From Nitrososphaeraceae archaeon (GTDB lineage: Archaea; Thermoproteota; Nitrososphaeria; Nitrososphaerales; Nitrososphaeraceae), in NCBI GenBank assembly GCA_021155845.1, contig JAJNBK010000203.1, forward strand, positions 1 through 5,807: 5,807 nucleotides of DNA, given 5' to 3'. The notes under the pieces were generated by a model. The model searched no databases and had not been told where the DNA came from. It saw only the letters and a program-made list of their open reading frames with translations. Positions 5,034 to 5,807 of the stretch are shown here, piece by piece. Every line of letters begins with the position of its first letter. Positions within the stretch are counted from its first letter, which is position 1. Made by a program: the position numbers and the translations under genes.

Positions 5034-5285
5034 CTATCTACCTTACTTGTATGAACTCTAATGAGACCGAAAAAGTAATAGCTATCGTATTAGCTAATAT
5101 GTAAAAGGGAATTGAATTCAGGATAATTTAAGGCGCCATTTCTGATTCAAGATAAATTGTAAAATTTGCGTGTTTGAACATAGCCAGCTGGAGACAATGG
5201 TTAGAGTTAAATCCAACTAAAAGGAATAATTCTCTGAAAAGATATACAGGGAAACAAACACGATAGTTTGCCAGCAGCTCAAAAG
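5034..5285. other. Convergent intergenic region, no gene recognised
   Basis: This 252-bp AT-rich spacer separates the end of the RTX gene from the end of the response regulator. It holds a 12-bp perfect palindrome at 5088-5099. A small AGCT-CAAA-AGCT hairpin at 5276-5287 overlaps the regulator stop codon. Only very short frames occur: 17 codons from ATG 5051, and a minus-strand frame open from the regulator down to 5128 without a suitable start. No tRNA or clear T-rich terminator was seen. Confidence 0.5.
5088..5099. repeat. 12-bp perfect palindrome
   Basis: TATTAGCTAATA is fully self-complementary and is preceded by a partial copy, AATAGCTAT, at 5078-5086. It lies 55 bases after the RTX stop codon in a convergent spacer, so it is not placed as a promoter operator. 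It might be a 3'-end hairpin seed, a protein-binding site or chance in AT-rich DNA. Confidence 0.25.
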
Positions 5286-5795
5286 CTATAGTAATGTACT
5301 TATCTTTTCGACAAAATTTTCTTTGGAAATTGGCTTTCTTATAATATCTCCATATTTCAATTCTGGAAATACACTTGTTATTTCCTCTGATGCTTCTAGT
5401 GCAGACAAAAAGAGTATTTTTATATCTTTGTTTATGGTCTTCAAACGATGATATAGTTGCAGTCCATTAAGATTGGGCATTCGAATATCTAAGATCACTA
5501 AATCATAATGGGATTTATCTGCGTGAATAAAATGCAGAAGTGCTTCATGTGGATCGGAAAAAGATTCAACATTATATCCTTCACCATGCAACATTGAATT
5601 ATAGGTGAGCAATATATCTTCCTCATCGTCTACTATCATGATATTATGAGTAGCCTTTTGTTCAAGTCCTAGTCGCTGATTTGCAAAATAGTCTTTATTT
5701 CTATCCTTGTTTGCTATCATTGAGTATATAGGATATGAAATATGATCTTGATGATTATCTCCATCCTTCCAAATATACTCTCCTATTTGTCGCAA
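5286..5795 (-). CDS. Receiver-only response regulator (start uncertain)
   Basis: A CheY-like receiver of two-component signalling with no output domain; numbering is from the TTG at 5795. The fold begins at NIMIVDDEEDI with acidic D56 and D57. The phosphoacceptor is D103 in LVILDIRMPNLNG, followed by the switch residue S131 (LFLSA) and K154-P155 (IIRKPIS). The protein ends at residue 169, right after the last receiver helix. It should take a phosphate from a histidine kinase and act through protein contacts; no kinase is in view. The start is unclear: TTG 5795 gives 169 residues, but the frame stays open to the window edge (KYYD before it), so the protein may be longer. ATG at 5720 gives a 144-residue protein that leaves about 25 residues before the receiver and is a plausible alternative. 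Residues 1-48 match no domain I recognise. It converges on the RTX gene, with no evident functional link. Confidence 0.85.
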   Translation of the reverse strand: MRQIGEYIWKDGDNHQDHISYPIYSMIANKDRNKDYFANQRLGLEQKATHNIMIVDDEEDILLTYNSMLHGEGYNVESFSDPHEALLHFIHADKSHYDLVILDIRMPNLNGLQLYHRLKTINKDIKILFLSALEASEEITSVFPELKYGDIIRKPISKENFVEKISTLL

Positions 5796-5807
5796 ATCAT
5801 AGTACTT

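Noticed and set aside
5051..5104. 17-codon plus-strand frame (MNSNETEKVIAIVLANM) just after the RTX gene
   Set aside because: Too short, no ribosome-binding site, and it contains the palindromic repeat that better explains the sequence.
5160..5285. Possible tRNA or small RNA, because of GGTT...AAATCCAAC resembling a T-arm
   Set aside because: The loop does not match the T-arm consensus and no acceptor, D or anticodon stems could be formed around it.
5128..5288. Minus-strand frame open from inside the response regulator to TAA at 5128-5130, suggesting a frameshifted C-terminal extension
   Set aside because: The receiver fold is complete at its own stop, the extension has no start codon except one 17 codons from its end, and its sequence resembles no output domain.
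1..5807. Search for CRISPR arrays, insertion sequences and attachment sites
   Set aside because: No regularly spaced direct repeats outside the RTX coding repeats, no transposase or integrase motifs, and no flanking terminal inverted repeats were seen.

Overview
The window is most likely from an archaeon of the Nitrososphaeria (Thaumarchaeota), probably a soil ammonia oxidiser of the Nitrososphaera/Nitrosocosmicus type. The clues are a low-GC chromosome, TATA-like boxes about 25-33 nt before start codons (suggesting leaderless transcripts), several GTG/TTG starts, secreted Ig-like proteins rich in N-glycosylation sequons, a stand-alone receiver protein and a small C-terminal zinc-ribbon protein. 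This placement is an inference; no rRNA or other marker gene is present. No IS element, CRISPR array, tRNA or rRNA was seen.

Left part (1-2673), all on the minus strand, read right to left. A soluble Rieske ferredoxin (2673-2347) is followed after 54 bp by a FAD-dependent DAO-family oxidoreductase with a C-terminal Rieske domain (2292-691). A 174-bp gap with a tiny Cys-containing reading frame and a short hairpin comes next, then the N-terminal 172 residues of an MFS transporter (516 to the window edge). The two Rieske genes look co-transcribed. They carry two types of cluster site: disulfide-lacking in the ferredoxin, disulfide-bearing in the oxidoreductase. An electron relay between them is a reasonable inference; the substrate is unknown.

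Middle part (2674-3428). A short divergent control region separates the ferredoxin gene from a plus-strand unit: a 35-codon frame whose TAG overlaps the GTG of an 80-residue zinc-ribbon protein. The 35-codon frame continues open upstream, and a single +1 shift would join it to a GTG-started frame. This points to a frameshifted or misread gene of about 75 residues. A weak 38-residue frame and a hairpin follow.

Right part (3429-5807). Two divergently transcribed genes encode secreted proteins with the same Ig-like domain, including a matched Cys pair and a shared DYS-[RK]-W motif. The minus-strand protein is the domain alone. The plus-strand protein adds a Thr/Pro/Gln-rich stalk and nine RTX-type calcium-binding nonapeptides with a Cys-containing C-terminal cap. 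Their 174-bp shared intergenic region holds a perfect 8-3-8 inverted repeat, a good candidate operator. At the right edge lies a minus-strand receiver-only response regulator whose 5' end is uncertain because its frame is open to the window edge.

The strongest leads are the Rieske ferredoxin/FAD-Rieske pair, the divergent Ig-like/RTX surface-protein pair with its operator-like repeat, and the apparent frameshift before the zinc-ribbon gene. None proves a new system from sequence alone.
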